From a virus: a stretch of DNA of 64,000 bases. Made by a program: the position numbers and the translations under genes. The number at the start of each line of letters is the position of its first letter. Position 1 is the first letter of the stretch. Where the stretch lies: positions 1-64,000 of IMG/VR virus record IMGVR_UViG_3300044620_000527; one strand, 5' to 3'. Shown here one piece after another: positions 7,291 to 15,062 of the stretch. The notes under the pieces were generated by a model. It made no database searches and had not been told where the DNA came from. It saw nothing but the letters and a program-made list of their open reading frames with translations.

Positions 7291-7818
7291 TTAGCGATTA
7301 TTCGATTTTGTAAATTCTGCATCTTGATATGAGAAAGTGACAGTTTGTTTTAAATATGAATCTCTGTCATCAAAAGACAATTGAGCGGCGTCTATGTTTG
7401 TTATTAATACTCTATTGAGTCTAACTGCATATAGTGTATTGCTTGCAGAATCCATAGCAACTATGTTTAAAGTGCCCCATAAATTATTTACATATTCTAC
7501 AAAATAATCAGATTGACTTTTGGGACTTGCTTTTTCCATAAATGCATACAAATCTGCCGTGGGGTTTCCAGCACCATCCAATCTGAAAGTGATATTGCAT
7601 GTTTGTGCCGGTAATTTAGCATATGGGATTTTAATTATGGGTTGTGTGTTATATTGAAAATCGGCAGTACCAAGAGCGAGTGCAGGAAATTCAACAGATT
7701 CTACTAAAATTTGATATGCGCTTAATGAAGTTCCTGGCAGAAAAATATCTACAGAAAATCTGTTTGGACGCACCAAACCGGTTATTGCTCTTAAACTACT
7801 GGCTACATCTGATGCCAT
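7291..7818 (-). CDS. Tail tube-fold protein, gp19 paralogue (gp54-like candidate)
   Basis: The 175-residue protein has the layout of the phage tube fold also seen in gp19: RPNRFSVDIFLPG, then ESVEFPALALGTADFQYN, a KIPYAKLPAQTCNITFRL strand block, then AFMEKASPKSQSDYFVEYVNN and a final LKQTVTFSYQDAEF. It is clearly distinct from the main tube protein at 55144, so the phage has at least two. T4 gp48 and gp54 carry such folds and start the tube on the baseplate; gp48 is already assigned at 8845, leaving gp54 as a candidate although T4 gp54 is longer (320). It starts at TAATG, sharing a base with the upstream stop, and is followed by gp26. Confidence 0.7.
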   Translation of the reverse strand: MASDVASSLRAITGLVRPNRFSVDIFLPGTSLSAYQILVESVEFPALALGTADFQYNTQPIIKIPYAKLPAQTCNITFRLDGAGNPTADLYAFMEKASPKSQSDYFVEYVNNLWGTLNIVAMDSASNTLYAVRLNRVLITNIDAAQLSFDDRDSYLKQTVTFSYQDAEFTKSNNR

Positions 7819-8387
7819 TAAGATACTTCCTTGCGTATTTCAGAATACAAATTTGCTGGATTTACTCCCTTAAAAACTGGAAGAAACGCAAAATTTGTCC
7901 ATTCTTCTGGTGTTGTTATTTTAGGTTTACCCATTATGTTTTTTGGTAAATAATTGTTAAAAACTGTGCCATAATATTTAGCAAATATTTTCTTATTCAA
8001 CAAGGACAAAATTTTAACTCTTACCTTTTGGGGATCTCTTTCGTTGTAATTATACAAAAGATTATTCATCAGTAGAATCATTTTAAATCTATCCATTGGT
8101 GGTATATAATGCAAATTTATTCCAGAAAACATCGATCCAGATATGCCTGTTACTATCACTAAAGGATAACGATCAAATATCCTATCCTTAGATTTGGGTA
8201 TATAACGAAAAAGTAAAACCTGTCCAGTTAATTTTCTTTTTAGATTTTTAGAAGGATCTAGAAGAAATTGCTTATAGTCATCGGGTTTTCCTTTTTGGGA
8301 TTTGTTTATTCCCCGCATACTATCCCTCAACCACGATATTGCGGTTTGTGGGTTACGATTCGGATTCTGGGGGTTCTTCTTTTCCAA
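7818..8387 (-). CDS. Conserved T4-like phage protein of the gp4 region, function unknown
   Basis: The open frame gives 189 residues from a TTG at 8387, overlapping gp4 by 35 bp. A later ATG at 8318 has GAGGGA just upstream and would give 166 residues, but would lose NPQTAISWLRDS, which looks like part of the fold; the start is therefore uncertain. The core GQVLLFRYIPKS, then FDRYPLVIVTGISGSMFSG and INLHYIPPMDRFKMILLM, is a pattern I have seen in large T4-like phages next to head-completion and tail genes. No catalytic site or membrane segment is visible. In T4 the end-protecting gene 2 neighbours gene 4; whether this is its counterpart cannot be settled here. Confidence 0.65.
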   Translation of the reverse strand: MEKKNPQNPNRNPQTAISWLRDSMRGINKSQKGKPDDYKQFLLDPSKNLKRKLTGQVLLFRYIPKSKDRIFDRYPLVIVTGISGSMFSGINLHYIPPMDRFKMILLMNNLLYNYNERDPQKVRVKILSLLNKKIFAKYYGTVFNNYLPKNIMGKPKITTPEEWTNFAFLPVFKGVNPANLYSEIRKEVS

Positions 8388-8814
8388 AAAGTTCTTTTTC
8401 TGTTATTATTTTAAATTTCCAGTTTCTTTTATTAGCAAATTCTTCCGCAAAAGCCCATTTTGATTTATTTATTTGCCATTCAACAACTTCCTGTAAGTAA
8501 CCTTTAGTTATTTTCTTTTTCTTTGCGGGTTCTTGACACTTTCTATGGGGTTTTATTTCTACCATATATGTCTGCACAGAGCCGTCTTTTTCTTTAACCT
8601 GTATAACAAAATCCACAAAATAACGGTGATAACGCTTATCTACAGGAGAAAGATATGGTATTGGTAGTTCTTCAGAAGCCCAATTTATTATGTTTTCCGT
8701 ATTATCACAAAATGTCATAAATTTACGTTCCCACAGAGAACGGTACACAATATTATTGGGATCTCCCTTGTACTTAGAGGGATTCTTTGGCTTAAATCTT
8801 CCTTTATACGACAT
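8353..8814 (-). CDS. 4: Head completion protein gp4 (nuclease-fold)
   Basis: The 153 residues match T4 gp4 in length (150). The N-terminus MSYKGRFKPKNPSKYKGDP and the block YRSLWERKFMTFCD are hallmark gp4 sequences. YFVDFVIQVKEKDGSVQTYMVEIKPHRK follows, with the D...E-x-K arrangement of a restriction-endonuclease/TnsA-like fold. gp4 acts at head completion, before tails join DNA-filled heads. It heads the minus-strand operon, 30 bp from the divergent gp48 gene. A TCTAAATA late-type box lies right upstream, but would give a near-leaderless transcript. Confidence 0.92.
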   Translation of the reverse strand: MSYKGRFKPKNPSKYKGDPNNIVYRSLWERKFMTFCDNTENIINWASEELPIPYLSPVDKRYHRYFVDFVIQVKEKDGSVQTYMVEIKPHRKCQEPAKKKKITKGYLQEVVEWQINKSKWAFAEEFANKRNWKFKIITEKELFGKEEPPESES

Positions 8815-8820
8815 ACATAG

Positions 8821-8828
8821 TATTTAGA
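8821..8828 (-). promoter_or_regulatory. Possible late promoter box for the gp4 minus-strand operon
   Basis: On the minus strand this reads TCTAAATA, one change from the T4 late consensus TATAAATA. It lies in the 30-bp gap between the divergent gp4 and gp48 genes. Transcription would start about six bases on, at or next to the gp4 ATG, leaving almost no leader; this weakens the call. Confidence 0.3.
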
Positions 8829-8844
8829 AAAGGATTAATACTAC

Positions 8845-9576
8845 ATGGCAACCAATGTAAATTTAGTACCAACCGATGTTCGTCAAGGTAATTTTGACAG
8901 CAATATGATGTATTCCAATATACAAATACTGGAAAACGAAATAGGTGCAGGTAATACCGCAGCAACAATAGCAAACTATTATTTGCAATTACCAAAAGAA
9001 CTAAGTGATTTGTATAGTGCAGATTGGCAACAAGAAGAATTAGGTGCGGACTTTTTAAATAGATTAGCAATGCGGGTTGCCGGTACTCAAGGACCAGATG
9101 TAGATGCAGGAACACTTGGAGATGCTGGTTTAGAGTTGATGGAAAAAATAGGTATTGGTGGATTTGCAAAAGATATTGGTAGACGAAATGGTACTGTAAA
9201 AAATCCATTAAATACTTTATTGTTTAGAAATGCAAATTTGCGTCAGTTCCAAATGACTTGGGATTTTATGCCAATTGATAAAACATTTGCTCAAAAATAT
9301 AGTGATCTATTAAAACAATTAAGAAGTGGAATGCATCCGAGTGTTGGTGGCGTTGGTTATTCAACACCAAAGGTTTTTAAACTCAAAATTGTTGTTGCTC
9401 AAAAAACAATTTTTGCTACAGATTTGTGTGCGCTAACAAATATAACCTATAATCCTTTCGGTTCCGGTTTACCTGCATTCCATAAAGATGGTGAACCAGT
9501 ACACTCTACGTTGACTTTAGAATTTCAAGAACTTCTTCCCCTCACCAGAGAAAAAGTGGAAGAACTTTACAAGTAA
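8845..9576 (+). CDS. 48: Baseplate tail tube cap gp48
   Basis: The 243-residue protein is Ala/Gly-rich at the N-terminus. Its second half has RNGTVKNPLNTLLFRNANLR, FQMTWDFMPIDKTFAQKYS and LRSGMHPSV, the pattern of gp48 in T4-like phages (NPL..LLF...R.F...F.F.P). It ends in HSTLTLEFQELLPLTREKVEELY. gp48 sits on the baseplate hub and starts the tail tube. T4 gp48 is longer (364). An AAAAGGA site precedes the ATG. It leads the plus-strand baseplate operon and is followed nine bases later by gp53. Confidence 0.82.
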   Translation: MATNVNLVPTDVRQGNFDSNMMYSNIQILENEIGAGNTAATIANYYLQLPKELSDLYSADWQQEELGADFLNRLAMRVAGTQGPDVDAGTLGDAGLELMEKIGIGGFAKDIGRRNGTVKNPLNTLLFRNANLRQFQMTWDFMPIDKTFAQKYSDLLKQLRSGMHPSVGGVGYSTPKVFKLKIVVAQKTIFATDLCALTNITYNPFGSGLPAFHKDGEPVHSTLTLEFQELLPLTREKVEELYK

Positions 9577-9585
9577 AGGTCATAA

Positions 9586-10320
9586 ATGTATTTTAATAAA
9601 TTGGGAACAACACAATATGGCGATGTAACAATTCCAGACATATTCAAAAGAATTGTTTCACTTTCCTCTGAGTTTAATAAAAGTGATTTAGTTGAACAAT
9701 ATGAAATTTCAGAGGGAGAAACACCCGAAAGTTTATCCTTCTCATATTATGGTAAAGTTGATTATTATTGGGTAATATTAATAACAAATAATATAAAGAG
9801 TAGATTCTTTGATTGGCCAATGGCTTCAACAGAATTGGGTTCTTATATTGAAGCAAAATATGGAAACAAAAGTGCTTTGTTCTTTGAGGATACATCTTTG
9901 TTGGGATTTAGTAATTTTGGTGAAGTAAAATACGTCACAAAAGATAGTTACAAATTTAAAGTATTTGAATCGGATAGAAACTTAAATAAATTAGTAACAG
10001 AAAAAATATCACCATCTCAACTTTTGCAAGAATCTGTAATAAATTTGTTGGATAAAGACGAAAATGTTTTAACAGGTAAAGAAGTACAAAGAGTAGTTTA
10101 TGAAAATGAAACAGCATTACATCATATAAATTCTCCCTCTGATTCTCGTTTGCTGTTGAATGGTTACATCAACAGTAACACTGGAACTAATAATATTTTT
10201 GTTTCAAACGCAGATTATGAAACCGCAGAAAACGAAAAACGAAGAAACATTTTCTTAATTAGACCACAATATATTACGACTTTTGTTAGTAATTTTAAAT
10301 CACTCGCACAGGTAGATTGA
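9586..10320 (+). CDS. 53: Baseplate wedge subunit gp53
   Basis: The 244-residue protein (T4 gp53: 196) contains YEISEGETPESLSFSYYGK followed by YYWVILITNNI and FFDWPMASTELGSYI. This is the signature of gp53: a LysM-like segment with the conserved tyrosine/tryptophan motif and the NWPL-type motif. gp53 clamps gp6, gp25 and gp7 in the wedge. Residues after about 110 are less conserved and include many hydrophilic turns. It lies between gp48 and the hub gene gp27, and the next gene begins one base after its stop. Confidence 0.88.
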   Translation: MYFNKLGTTQYGDVTIPDIFKRIVSLSSEFNKSDLVEQYEISEGETPESLSFSYYGKVDYYWVILITNNIKSRFFDWPMASTELGSYIEAKYGNKSALFFEDTSLLGFSNFGEVKYVTKDSYKFKVFESDRNLNKLVTEKISPSQLLQESVINLLDKDENVLTGKEVQRVVYENETALHHINSPSDSRLLLNGYINSNTGTNNIFVSNADYETAENEKRRNIFLIRPQYITTFVSNFKSLAQVD

Positions 10321-10321
10321 A

Positions 10322-11617
10322 ATGATTAATAGCGTTCTACTAACAAATAAACCTACTATAACTTTAAACGGTATTGATATTACCGAAATAGTAACAGGTT
10401 TAACTATAACTGAGAGTCTTTTTGATCCAGTTTTGAGGGGTCATTTGACTACTCTTAATACGGCCAGCGCAAATCTATACCAAAGAACAGGTTCGCTTGG
10501 AGCATTATCTCCTATTGATTTTTCCATTAATAGTCTGTTTAAAGGAAATACAGAAAAAACTATAAAAACTAAAGACATGTTTGTGTATAAGATAATGCCA
10601 GGATCAGAAATACCAGGCACAACTAATACTGAAATCATGTGTTATTTTGCCACTAAACCATTGTTTGTCAACAATAGCAGAATGATATCAAAATACTATG
10701 ATGATACCATATCAAACATGGTAAAATCTTTTTGTAAAGAAATTGATATACAATGTGATATCCAAGAAACTGAAGGAAAAGTCAAAAGAGTATTCACATA
10801 CGATTCACCATTTTCCCATATAATTTTATTGTCCAAACAAGCAAGATCTAAAGAAAATCCAAAAAACGTAGATTACGTATTTTATCAAGACATAGACAAT
10901 AAACACCATTTTATTACTATATCTAAATTTAAAGAAAAAGAAGTAAAATGGAAATATAAAGTATTACAACCACATCCCGAATTAACTACAGAAGAGGCAA
11001 AATATAGTGTAATTCGTCATAGTGGTGAGGGGTTTTCTCCTTTCGAAAATGCTTTAGAAGGATTATATTCTTCTGAAATTGTTTCATTTGATAGTACTAC
11101 CGGAGATTACTTCTCAAAAACCCATGTTTATGATAAAAACAAATATAGTACCATTTCAAATAAAGCCATAATTAACGTAGAAAAAGAATCAGAATTTAAA
11201 AAAATAGCAAACAGTGCTGTTGCAGTACGAAGATTTAATAAGCAAAGATTTTTACACGATTGTTCAGAAGAACCGGCAGGACAAGATGGTGTTGGTTTAC
11301 AAGACGATTGGGCTGGAAATCGAATGGGTTCCATGCAGCAAATGGACCAAATTGTAATGTATTTAAATGTACCCGGTAATAGTGAAATGAAAGTTGGAGA
11401 TTTAATAGAAGTTCGCAAGATGCTGAATGAAGCATATATTGAACAATCCGGAGTTCAGATGCAAGAGAAAGATGTATTTTTGACTGGCAAATTTTTAATT
11501 ACAGCAATATCACATGATATCAGTTTAAAAAGTGGTGGAACTGCTGGTACTCCATCTTCAACATATACGATGCGTATAAAGGCAGTAAAAGATTCTAAAG
11601 GAGATGAATATGCCTAA
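10322..11617 (+). CDS. 27: Baseplate hub subunit, gp27-like
   Basis: The 431 residues compare with 391 in T4 gp27. I see the hub layout: an N-terminal beta domain (PTITLNGIDITEIVTGLTIT, FDPVLRGHLTTL), a middle domain with the ISNMVKSFCKEIDIQCDI helix typical of gp27/gpD proteins, and a C-terminal barrel with VPGNSEMKVGDLIEV and TGKFLITAISHDI. Hub proteins of this family form the threefold ring linking the sixfold baseplate to the gp5 spike. The next two genes are the split gp5 spike, as expected. The stop lies inside the next gene's start region. Confidence 0.85.
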   Translation: MINSVLLTNKPTITLNGIDITEIVTGLTITESLFDPVLRGHLTTLNTASANLYQRTGSLGALSPIDFSINSLFKGNTEKTIKTKDMFVYKIMPGSEIPGTTNTEIMCYFATKPLFVNNSRMISKYYDDTISNMVKSFCKEIDIQCDIQETEGKVKRVFTYDSPFSHIILLSKQARSKENPKNVDYVFYQDIDNKHHFITISKFKEKEVKWKYKVLQPHPELTTEEAKYSVIRHSGEGFSPFENALEGLYSSEIVSFDSTTGDYFSKTHVYDKNKYSTISNKAIINVEKESEFKKIANSAVAVRRFNKQRFLHDCSEEPAGQDGVGLQDDWAGNRMGSMQQMDQIVMYLNVPGNSEMKVGDLIEVRKMLNEAYIEQSGVQMQEKDVFLTGKFLITAISHDISLKSGGTAGTPSSTYTMRIKAVKDSKGDEYA

Positions 11618-12458
11618 TAATCATTTGGGTGATCCTACATTTAGGTGGTGGTGGGGTTGTGTTGAAGATAGAATGGACCCATTACAAAAGGGAAGAGTTC
11701 GAGTCAGAATACACGGTTATCATAGTCCATTTAAAAAAGATATTCCAACTGAGGGTTTGCCTTGGGCCGAAGTAATACAACCAGCCACAACGGGAAATTC
11801 ACCGCAAGCGACAGCGGTAGGATTGCATGAAGGATTATGGGTATTTGGATTCTTTAAAGATGGTGTTGAATGTCAACAACCAGTAGTTGTTGGATGGTTG
11901 CCAACTTTACCGGAAGAACCCCCAAAGGAAGAAACCAAAGGTATTGATACTCTCCAACAAAAAGATACAGAATCTGAAACTTTCCAAAAAAATTATGGTG
12001 ATGGATTCCGTGATCCAAGAAAACAAGAAGATCTTAAAAAATATCCATCAAAAGAAGTAAAAAGAAATTATCCACTTGGAAATCAAGAATCTTCTGAAAA
12101 ACGTGGTGTTCAACTAGAAGAATTAGAACCTAAAAAACAAACTGATCGTTTGGGTAGAGCAATAACGATAAACGATAAAACAAAAATAAAAGAAACAATA
12201 ATAGAATTAAAAAAAACACCACGACCAGAAGGATTGCTGGACTCGGCACCAATCGCAGATATTGATATTGAGGAGTATTTTGAATGTGGTGTGGTGAATA
12301 AAAGTGAAGCAAATAAAGGTACATTGAGTGGGTTGGGTTCTGGAAATAATTCATTTAAAAGCAGTATAGAGGCTTCCAAATTTGACAACTGGAAATTGAC
12401 AAAAGAAAAACCATTAAATTCTTCCAACAAAGAAATATTAGGATGTAATGACTCATGA
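11610..12458 (+). CDS. 5: gp5 N-terminal half: OB-fold spike adaptor, no lysozyme domain
   Basis: An ATG at 11604 touches the AAAGGAG site directly, so the ATG at 11610 (282 residues) is the better start. Residues about 1-95 form the gp5/VgrG OB-fold: LGDPTFRWWWGCVEDRMD, KGRVRVRIHGYHSP, LPWAEVIQPATTG, GLHEGLWVFGFFKDG, PVVVGWLP. The rest is hydrophilic and low in hydrophobic residues (many Lys, Glu, Asn, Ser) and shows no lysozyme motif. In T4, gp5 carries OB-fold, lysozyme and beta-helix in one chain. Here the chain stops at TGA overlapping the ATG of the beta-helix gene (ATGA), so the spike is made from two coupled genes. Confidence 0.82.
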   Translation: MPNNHLGDPTFRWWWGCVEDRMDPLQKGRVRVRIHGYHSPFKKDIPTEGLPWAEVIQPATTGNSPQATAVGLHEGLWVFGFFKDGVECQQPVVVGWLPTLPEEPPKEETKGIDTLQQKDTESETFQKNYGDGFRDPRKQEDLKKYPSKEVKRNYPLGNQESSEKRGVQLEELEPKKQTDRLGRAITINDKTKIKETIIELKKTPRPEGLLDSAPIADIDIEEYFECGVVNKSEANKGTLSGLGSGNNSFKSSIEASKFDNWKLTKEKPLNSSNKEILGCNDS

Positions 12459-13999
12459 GCGAATGCGATAAACCAAATATAGTTTCAGAACAAAATTCTG
12501 GAAAAGAAATTACAGGCAAGGGAAGACCAACTTCTGGTAAAACAATAAATCTTCCTTCTGGTGATAATGTTTCTGCAACAACTCCAGAGTCTACACAAAA
12601 AACTAAAGGTAATGTTACAGTAAAAGGTGGAGTCACAGCCGGTAATCCACAAGCATCTGCTTCTGCCCAAAATACCCCAACACAATCCGGTGGTGGGGGT
12701 GGAGGTGGTGGGGGGGGACAAGGTTCCGGAGATTCCGGTTTTGCAACTTGTTCAAACAAACAATGGAAACAACCAGAAACAGAACACGGAAGAGTAAAAG
12801 GTGAAGAAATTGAACCAAAAGATCCGTGTGGTGGTAAAGAAAAGAAAAGCAAAGAATTTAAGCCAGTATCAATATATCCTTTTAATAAAGCGTTTCAAAG
12901 TGAAAGCGGTCATTTAATAGAAATGGACGATACGCCAGGTAGTGAACGAATTTCGTTGTTCCATCGTTCTGGTTCAAATGTAGAATATTATCCAAATGGC
13001 GATGTAGTGGAACAAAATGTAAGAGATCATTATTTCCATGTGTTTAGGGATAACTATGCACATCTTGGTGGGTATTCTACAGTCACTGTAGATAAAGGAC
13101 TAAAAATCCTAGTAAATGAAAACAAAGAAGAAAACACTAAAGAGAAAAATGTAAACTTTGACATTTTTATATCTGGTAATTCCAATGTTAATATTTACAT
13201 TGAAAAAGGAAATATGAATGTTTCTGTTGCTGAGGGGGATGCAAATATAAGATTAAATAAAGGTGATGTGAATATCCTCCAAGATGAAGGAAATTATAAT
13301 CATACAGTTGGTGGTGATTATAATTTAGAAGTAAAAGGACATATGCACGTGGTAGTTGGTGGGGATGTTGTGAACGAAATAGGAGGAAATAGAGATGAAA
13401 GAATTGATGGAGATTTTGATCAAAAATATCTCACAAACAGTTCGGGTTATTTGGGTGAATATTTGTTGGGCAATAAGAGAACTTATATCGGCGGAAATCA
13501 AATAACCGAAGTTGTTGGTAACATTAATGAAAAAGGACAACACAAAAAACAAGAACTCCAATCTCAAGAAAAAACCATATATGGATCTTTTGTGACAAAA
13601 ACCGGAGGAAATTGGTGGTTGGCTTCTACTGCTGGTATACAGATAGAAGGATTGCAAACTATAACGATTAAATCTAAATTGGATATGGATATATTTGGGG
13701 CAGAATATAATGGGAAAATGCGGATATATTCCGGGAATACTTTAGAATTAATTGGAGAAAAGTTTACAGTATTGCGTTCTGCTACCGATAAAATTGAACT
13801 AAAAAGTTCAAAAAATGTTACACTCAAAACCCCATTGCTTTATAAACCCGACGATAAAAAAGCACCACCATTCAGTCCAGATCCTAAACCACTGAATTTA
13901 GACAATCCAAGTGAATATCAAACATCAAAACCGTCAAATACTAAAGATTTTATGCAAAACAATAAGAAGGAATGGGTGCCAACTAGCGCCAAAAAATAA
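12455..13999 (+). CDS. 5: gp5 C-terminal half: beta-helix membrane-puncturing spike
   Basis: The 514-residue protein begins with about 130 hydrophilic residues including a run of ten glycines (79-88). KAFQSESGHLIEMDDTPGSE (about 147-166) is the junction seen in gp5/VgrG proteins. From about residue 220 it has short VxGxxx/NxxxxVGGD repeats (SGNSNVNIYIEKGNMNV, GNYNHTVGGDYNLEVKG, VVVGGDVVNEIGGNRDE, IDGDF) that form the intertwined triple-stranded beta-helix needle. It is joined by ATGA overlap to the OB-fold gene. Together they replace T4 gp5. Two Trp in GNWWLASTAG lie in the later part; the C-terminus is proline-rich (KPDDKKAPPFSPDPK). Confidence 0.85.
   Translation: MSECDKPNIVSEQNSGKEITGKGRPTSGKTINLPSGDNVSATTPESTQKTKGNVTVKGGVTAGNPQASASAQNTPTQSGGGGGGGGGGQGSGDSGFATCSNKQWKQPETEHGRVKGEEIEPKDPCGGKEKKSKEFKPVSIYPFNKAFQSESGHLIEMDDTPGSERISLFHRSGSNVEYYPNGDVVEQNVRDHYFHVFRDNYAHLGGYSTVTVDKGLKILVNENKEENTKEKNVNFDIFISGNSNVNIYIEKGNMNVSVAEGDANIRLNKGDVNILQDEGNYNHTVGGDYNLEVKGHMHVVVGGDVVNEIGGNRDERIDGDFDQKYLTNSSGYLGEYLLGNKRTYIGGNQITEVVGNINEKGQHKKQELQSQEKTIYGSFVTKTGGNWWLASTAGIQIEGLQTITIKSKLDMDIFGAEYNGKMRIYSGNTLELIGEKFTVLRSATDKIELKSSKNVTLKTPLLYKPDDKKAPPFSPDPKPLNLDNPSEYQTSKPSNTKDFMQNNKKEWVPTSAKK
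12689..12717 (+). other. G-rich tract with an 8-G homopolymer in the spike gene
   Basis: Guanine runs of 2, 2, 5, 2, 2, 2 and 8 are separated by single bases, encoding ten glycines. The 8-G run is 12710-12717. In this AT-rich genome the tract is unusual and fits the pattern of a two-tier G-quadruplex. Slippage in the 8-G run would shift the frame before the beta-helix. Confidence 0.75.
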
Positions 14000-14005
14000 T
14001 AAATA
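13998..14005 (+). promoter_or_regulatory. Candidate late promoter before the membrane/GAF-like gene
   Basis: AATAAATA differs from TATAAATA only at the first base. It begins at the stop of the spike gene and lies 27 bases before the ATG at 14033, which has CGGGGAAG as ribosome binding site. Position and spacing match the other late boxes in the window. Confidence 0.5.
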
Positions 14006-14032
14006 ATGATACGCACTTAACGGGGAAGAATT

Positions 14033-14668
14033 ATGTTTTTACTATTTAAATCAATAACTCCTGATATGTGGTATACGGCTGGATTTGCGCTGGTATCATT
14101 TATTGTTGGAATAAGTTTTTCGTTATTGAACGTTTTTCAAAAAAGAAAAACACATAAATTATTTACCAATTCGGAAAAAGATTTTACAAAAATACACACT
14201 CAAGTAAATGAAGTTTTGACAGAACTTAGATTGCAATTAGATTGTGCAAGAGTTTATATTTCACAATTTCATAATGGTGGAGATTTTTTTAGTGGAGAGA
14301 GTATTTTAAAGTTTTCAATAACGCATGAATCATGTTCCCTAGGTGTCGCACAAACTATAGATCAACAGCAAGGTGTTTTGCTTACAAGATTTGTAGAAAA
14401 ATTAAAAATTCTACAAGAAGATGAACCAAGAATAATATTTACAAACACTTTGATTGATAGTCACTTTAAAGGATTTATGGAATCAAGAAACACTATTGCT
14501 TTTATTCTTGTTCCAATGAAAAAACACAACACAATTTCTCCTTTCGGTTATATTTGTTGTGAATGGTGCTCTTGGAACCACGCAGAAAGCATAAATCCAA
14601 ATAAAACAATAGATCATTTGGAAAAAGATGTACGAATACTTAACACCCTATTAATAAAACATGGCTAA
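14033..14668 (+). CDS. Membrane-anchored protein with GAF-like domain, function unknown
   Basis: The 211-residue protein has one N-terminal transmembrane helix (about residues 11-33, MWYTAGFALVSFIVGISFSL) followed by a basic stretch (QKRKTHK), so the rest should be cytoplasmic. Residues about 60-205 look like a small-molecule-binding GAF/PAS-type domain: LRLQLDCARVYISQFHNGGD, then FSGESILKFSITHE, RNTIAFILVPMKK and FGYICCEW. This layout occurs in uncharacterised proteins; no output domain is attached. It stands between the spike and gp25, overlapping gp25 by 8 bp, so it is made with the baseplate, yet a membrane helix is odd for a baseplate part. A role at the host membrane is possible; nothing shows it. 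Confidence 0.65.
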   Translation: MFLLFKSITPDMWYTAGFALVSFIVGISFSLLNVFQKRKTHKLFTNSEKDFTKIHTQVNEVLTELRLQLDCARVYISQFHNGGDFFSGESILKFSITHESCSLGVAQTIDQQQGVLLTRFVEKLKILQEDEPRIIFTNTLIDSHFKGFMESRNTIAFILVPMKKHNTISPFGYICCEWCSWNHAESINPNKTIDHLEKDVRILNTLLIKHG

Positions 14669-15062
14669 AACCAATTTAAATATAACCGACATAAGTAACG
14701 ATTTTACCAGTAATCCTGTTACCGGCGACATATCAATTAAAAAGAATATCGATGCTATAAAGCAATCTCTTAAAAATTTGATGCTAATGAAAAGATTTGA
14801 TAAACCCTTTGATCCTAAAATTGATGTAGGATTAAATGAGGTTTTATTTGAAAATTTCCCAGATCCAATTTTAAAAGACATTATTTCTAAAAAAATTGAA
14901 TATATAATTTCAGTATATGAACCCAGAATCAAGTTGCAAAAAGTAGAAGTTGAAAGTTTATATGAAAAAAATTTACTGCAAATTGATATAACGTTTTCTT
15001 TAAGAAACCAAGCATCAGAAGAATTGCAAAACTTGCAAATAAATCTTGAGAGGATCAGATGA
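14661..15062 (+). CDS. 25: Baseplate wedge subunit gp25
   Basis: The 133 residues equal T4 gp25 (132). The pattern fits: FTSNPVTGDISIKKNIDAIK, a helical KNLMLMKRFDKPFDP, the NEVLFENFPDP turn, and YEPRIKLQKVEVE with a C-terminal LQIDITFSLRN strand. gp25 is the most conserved wedge part of contractile systems, contacting gp6 and gp53 and starting the sheath. It overlaps the genes on both sides by a few bases, giving a compact gp25-gp6 unit. Confidence 0.93.
   Translation: MAKTNLNITDISNDFTSNPVTGDISIKKNIDAIKQSLKNLMLMKRFDKPFDPKIDVGLNEVLFENFPDPILKDIISKKIEYIISVYEPRIKLQKVEVESLYEKNLLQIDITFSLRNQASEELQNLQINLERIR

Noticed and set aside
8804-9208. 134-residue minus-strand frame overlapping gp48
   Set aside because: Overlaps gp4 and gp48, both well supported; unusual composition rich in Leu, His and Tyr.
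12355-12852. 165-residue minus-strand frame with polyproline
   Set aside because: The proline run is the reverse reading of the polyglycine tract in the spike gene; no promoter or binding site.
14033-14668. Holin as an explanation for the membrane protein
   Set aside because: Only one transmembrane helix followed by a folded 150-residue GAF-like domain; unlike T4 holin and longer than small holins.
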